Shown: in pieces, positions 60,072 through 64,000 of the stretch
How the letters are laid out: each line of letters begins with the position of its first letter
Numbering within the stretch: position 1 is the first letter of the stretch
Source of the DNA: Bradyrhizobium sp. Ce-3
Lineage (GTDB): Bacteria > Pseudomonadota > Alphaproteobacteria > Rhizobiales > Xanthobacteraceae
NCBI RefSeq assembly: GCF_022835695.1
Contig: NZ_BQUV01000004.1
Coordinates: 310,001 to 374,000 of the forward strand
Direction: 5' to 3'
Length of the DNA stretch: 64,000 bases
Translations under genes and position numbers: made by a program
Notes under the pieces: model-generated
The model's database searches: none
Seen by the model: the letters and a program-made list of their open reading frames with translations, nothing else
What the model was told of the DNA's origin: nothing

Positions 60072-61010
60072 CTACCCCCCGCCGAACGTGTTGCAGGCCT
60101 GCACGGTGCCCTGCTGGTAGCCGGTCATGAACCATTGCTTGCGCTGCGCGGCGGAGCCGTGGGTGAAGGAATCAGGCACCACCCTGCCCGTCGCCTGCCG
60201 CTGCAGCGTGTCGTCGCCGATCGCGTTCGCGGTGGTCAGCGCGGCGTCGATATCGCCGGCCTCGAGGAAGCCCGGCCGCTTCTTCTCCTCGCGGTTGACC
60301 CAGACGCCGGAGAGACAGTCGGCCTGCAACTCGACCTTGACCTGCAGCGCGTTGGCCTCGGCCTTGCTTCCGGCCTGTTGCTGCAGCCGGTTCACGCGCG
60401 GGATGATGCCGAGCAGGTTCTGGATGTGATGGCCGGCCTCATGCGCGATGATATAGGCCGCAGTGAACTTGCAGGCGTTGCCCGAGCAGCCGCGGAAGCG
60501 CGTCTCGACCTCGCGGAAGAAGCCGGTGTCGAGGAAGATGGTCTTGTCCGGCGGGCAGTAGAACGGTCCCATCGCCGATTGCGCCATGCCGCAGCGGCCG
60601 CCATTGGTGGCGTTGCGGAACAGCACGATCTTCGGACCGGTATAGGTCTGGCCCGAGGCCTGGAAGATCTCGCTCCAGCGATCGTCGATTTCACCGAGGA
60701 TGCCGGCGATCATGCTGCCCATCTCGTCGGTCGGCGCGCCGCGCTTGGCCTGGCCGCCCGACGACTGGCGGTCGGTCTGGTAGGTCGGCGCCTGGCCGCC
60801 GCCGGTGAGAATCTCGGCGCCGCCGATCAGGATGCGCGGGTCGATGCCGAAGGCATAGCCGAGCAGGCCGAGCACGATGACCGTGCCGATGCCGAGCCCG
60901 CCACCGCCGCCCATCGGAATGCCGAAGCCGCCACCACCGCCGCCGCCGCCGCCACTGTCGTCGCGACGGTCTTCGATGTCGTCGCTGCGGCGGAAATCAT
61001 CATAGCGCAT
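60072..61010 (-). CDS. Membrane-anchored neutral zinc metallopeptidase (YpfJ-like)
   Basis: This 312-residue protein has a Gly-rich N-terminal stretch after a charged start, a short hydrophobic anchor (about 36-57, GIGTVIVLGLLGYAFGI), and a conserved catalytic region with the zinc motif HEAGHHIQNLLGI. Before it lies KIVLFRNATNGGRCGMAQSA with CPPDKTIFLDTGFF. This is the KPN_02809/YpfJ family, which is uncharacterised but probably a peptidase facing the periplasm. Confidence 0.9.
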   Translation of the reverse strand: MRYDDFRRSDDIEDRRDDSGGGGGGGGGFGIPMGGGGGLGIGTVIVLGLLGYAFGIDPRILIGGAEILTGGGQAPTYQTDRQSSGGQAKRGAPTDEMGSMIAGILGEIDDRWSEIFQASGQTYTGPKIVLFRNATNGGRCGMAQSAMGPFYCPPDKTIFLDTGFFREVETRFRGCSGNACKFTAAYIIAHEAGHHIQNLLGIIPRVNRLQQQAGSKAEANALQVKVELQADCLSGVWVNREEKKRPGFLEAGDIDAALTTANAIGDDTLQRQATGRVVPDSFTHGSAAQRKQWFMTGYQQGTVQACNTFGGG

Positions 61011-62524
<1,514 letters not shown>

Positions 62525-62595
62525 ACGCCCACCGTGTAGCGGCGCTTCGCATTCGCCGCGCAGCCGCCGTACCTCGCCTCGCAGGATGAGACGGG

Positions 62596-64000
62596 ATGGC
62601 ATTTTTCGGTCTGCTTTATCTCCTGATCTTCCTCCGCGGCGCGATCATCTACGCGCTGACGCTGATTCCGATCATCATCGGCCTGTGGCTGCTCCGCCGC
62701 GGCAAGGCCGGCTGGGCCCTGATCGTGCTGGGGCTCGTGACCCCCGGCTATTTCGCCGGTCAGTGGATGACCGCCAGATCGCTCGCCTCCACGCGGGCCG
62801 CCGACATTGCCTCGTGGCCGCGCGCCAAGCCGAGCGCCAACGATCATCCGCGGGTGCTGATCATTCAGAGCAGCCGGCAAGAGGTCGAGCCGTTCGCGTA
62901 CTTCCTCGCCGAAACCGGGCTGTTCGAAATCTATGCGGTGCTTGGCCCCCGCTACGACGCCGCCAACCTGAAGAAATGGCGCATCGAGGTCGCGGCGCGC
63001 GACGACTGCCGCAAGCGGCGCACCGAGCGCGACGAGATGGTGGTGCTGACCGGATGGCGCAGCTGCGCGATCGCCGTGCCGGCCGACAAGGTGCCGAGCG
63101 ACGGGCTCGTGTTCTACCCCGATCCGTTCACCGCGCCGCATTCCTGGATCACGACGCATCGCGACTTCAATACGCCGGTTACCTGGACGCTCGAGCTCGC
63201 GCTGCACCAAGGCAGCGATGAGCGCGTGGTCGCATACAACGAGTTCATCGGCTTCCCCGAGATGCATTTTCATTGGGTCGTCGGACCCGTCATGCGGCCG
63301 CGCGAACCACCGCGGTACCGGGCCGTCGCCGGCTCGCAAATCGCGGCGCCGGAGCCGGGTCAGTTCGTGTTGAAGGCGCTCGGTATCGACGAGCACACCA
63401 TCGTGCCGCCGCAAGCGCTGAGTATCGAGGACCAGCGCATGCTGGCCGATCAGCTCAGCGCGAGCGGCCAGCCGGACGACACGCAGCGTGCCGTCGAGTT
63501 GATCGCGGCCGCGCCGCTCGACCAGGGCCTTTGGGCGACGATGCGACGCCTCGCCGCCGATCCAGCGACTTCGGTGCAAATGCAGCTGCGCAGGCAGGTG
63601 CGCTGGTGCGAGAAAGTCGAGCGGCTGACGCGCTATCGCAACGTGCTGGCCGAGGCGTGCGCCGCCAATTCGGTGCCGGCCGACACCTGCGGCCTGGTCG
63701 GACATCCGGCGGGATGGATGAACTACTGCGCCGATGACACCCGACCGGTGTGGCGCCGCGGTGACCCGCCGGCGCGCCGTGTCTTCATCGCCGATGTCCT
63801 CGACGGACAGGAAACCCCCGTCTTGCTGCCGCGCGCCGCGACCGCCCACGAAATACGAATCCCCGGCGATCGCGGGCCGCTCGACATTGTGATCCGCAAT
63901 CAAAACCCGAGCATCTTCGTCTTCACCGGCGCGGCACCCTGCATCGCGCGGCTCACCGTGGTGTCCAACGATCCTCGCGGGGTTCCGGGAGTCGTCGGCG
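62596..64000 (+). CDS. Membrane-associated protein of unknown function (runs off window)
   Basis: The frame stays open for 468 residues to the right edge. A first hydrophobic stretch (LLYLLIFLRGAIIYALTLIP then IIIGLWLLRRG) and a second (about 40-55) suggest two membrane helices. The rest is soluble, with VLIIQSSRQEVEPFAYFL and PRYDAANLKKWRIEVAARDD, then HFHWVVGPVMRP; several Cys lie in the later part. No family is recognised. GGGATG-like bases precede the ATG at 62596, 71 bp after ccrM, so co-transcription is possible. Confidence 0.7.
   Translation, partial: MAFFGLLYLLIFLRGAIIYALTLIPIIIGLWLLRRGKAGWALIVLGLVTPGYFAGQWMTARSLASTRAADIASWPRAKPSANDHPRVLIIQSSRQEVEPFAYFLAETGLFEIYAVLGPRYDAANLKKWRIEVAARDDCRKRRTERDEMVVLTGWRSCAIAVPADKVPSDGLVFYPDPFTAPHSWITTHRDFNTPVTWTLELALHQGSDERVVAYNEFIGFPEMHFHWVVGPVMRPREPPRYRAVAGSQIAAPEPGQFVLKALGIDEHTIVPPQALSIEDQRMLADQLSASGQPDDTQRAVELIAAAPLDQGLWATMRRLAADPATSVQMQLRRQVRWCEKVERLTRYRNVLAEACAANSVPADTCGLVGHPAGWMNYCADDTRPVWRRGDPPARRVFIADVLDGQETPVLLPRAATAHEIRIPGDRGPLDIVIRNQNPSIFVFTGAAPCIARLTVVSNDPRGVPGVVG

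Overview
The window is high-GC alphaproteobacterial chromosome, most probably from a Bradyrhizobium-like member of the Hyphomicrobiales (Rhizobiales). Supporting signs are a CcrM-type GANTC methyltransferase, a perfect TTAA-N7-TTAA (CtrA-type) box, Irr-type iron control elements in front of bfr and the ETF-ubiquinone oxidoreductase gene, short rhizobial families such as DUF2277 and DUF2188, and many palindromic intergenic repeats. No insertion sequence, prophage, CRISPR array or rRNA was seen. Two genes are cut by the window edges: ribokinase on the left and an unknown membrane protein on the right.

Region 1 (1-9700) is a sugar/nucleoside-moiety catabolic unit. A minus-strand operon deoC - ALDH16-type aldehyde dehydrogenase - RbsD/FucU mutarotase - ribokinase is divergent from a DeoR-family regulator. 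Next to it is a minus-strand ABC importer (ATPase - permease - binding protein). The deoC and ATPase upstream regions share a TGTTA-N6-TAACA-like dyad placed similarly behind a TTGACA -35 box, so one regulator probably controls both. Imported pentose or deoxyribose would be phosphorylated, split by DeoC into glyceraldehyde-3-phosphate and acetaldehyde, and the aldehyde oxidised. A quinoprotein alcohol dehydrogenase (PVA-dehydrogenase type) follows.

Region 2 (11.6-25.1 kb) is mixed housekeeping and accessory sequence: tRNA-Pro(CGG), a Sua5/TsaC-type tRNA modification enzyme, an FAD oxidase - acetyltransferase - Nudix run, an SDR, a stand-alone Fis-type HTH protein behind a CtrA-type box, a collagen-like protein with 30 uninterrupted Gly-X-Y triplets, an ArsR/SnoaL-like divergent pair, a secreted alpha/beta hydrolase and several small secreted proteins.

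Region 3 (25.1-41.5 kb) starts with iron storage (bfr, bfd). It continues with two paralogous small secreted proteins, a lytic transglycosylase, a YqhA-like membrane protein, EttA, a D-2-hydroxyacid dehydrogenase, an L,D-transpeptidase, a Pro/Ala-rich membrane-anchored protein, two rhodanese-type sulfurtransferases with a VWA protein, a diguanylate cyclase, and a MoxR AAA+ ATPase that is the usual partner of the VWA protein.

Region 4 (41.5-52 kb) carries a Baeyer-Villiger monooxygenase, a GMC oxidoreductase, a GNAT, an SMP-30 lactonase, ispE, a TPR protein and ETF-QO. Region 5 (52-64 kb) carries a uracil-DNA glycosylase, a membrane glycosyltransferase, rnhB, a VOC protein, a radical SAM protein, a small GT2, a MarR-GNAT fusion with two operator dyads over its start, moaB, a YpfJ-like zinc protease, ccrM and the truncated unknown gene.
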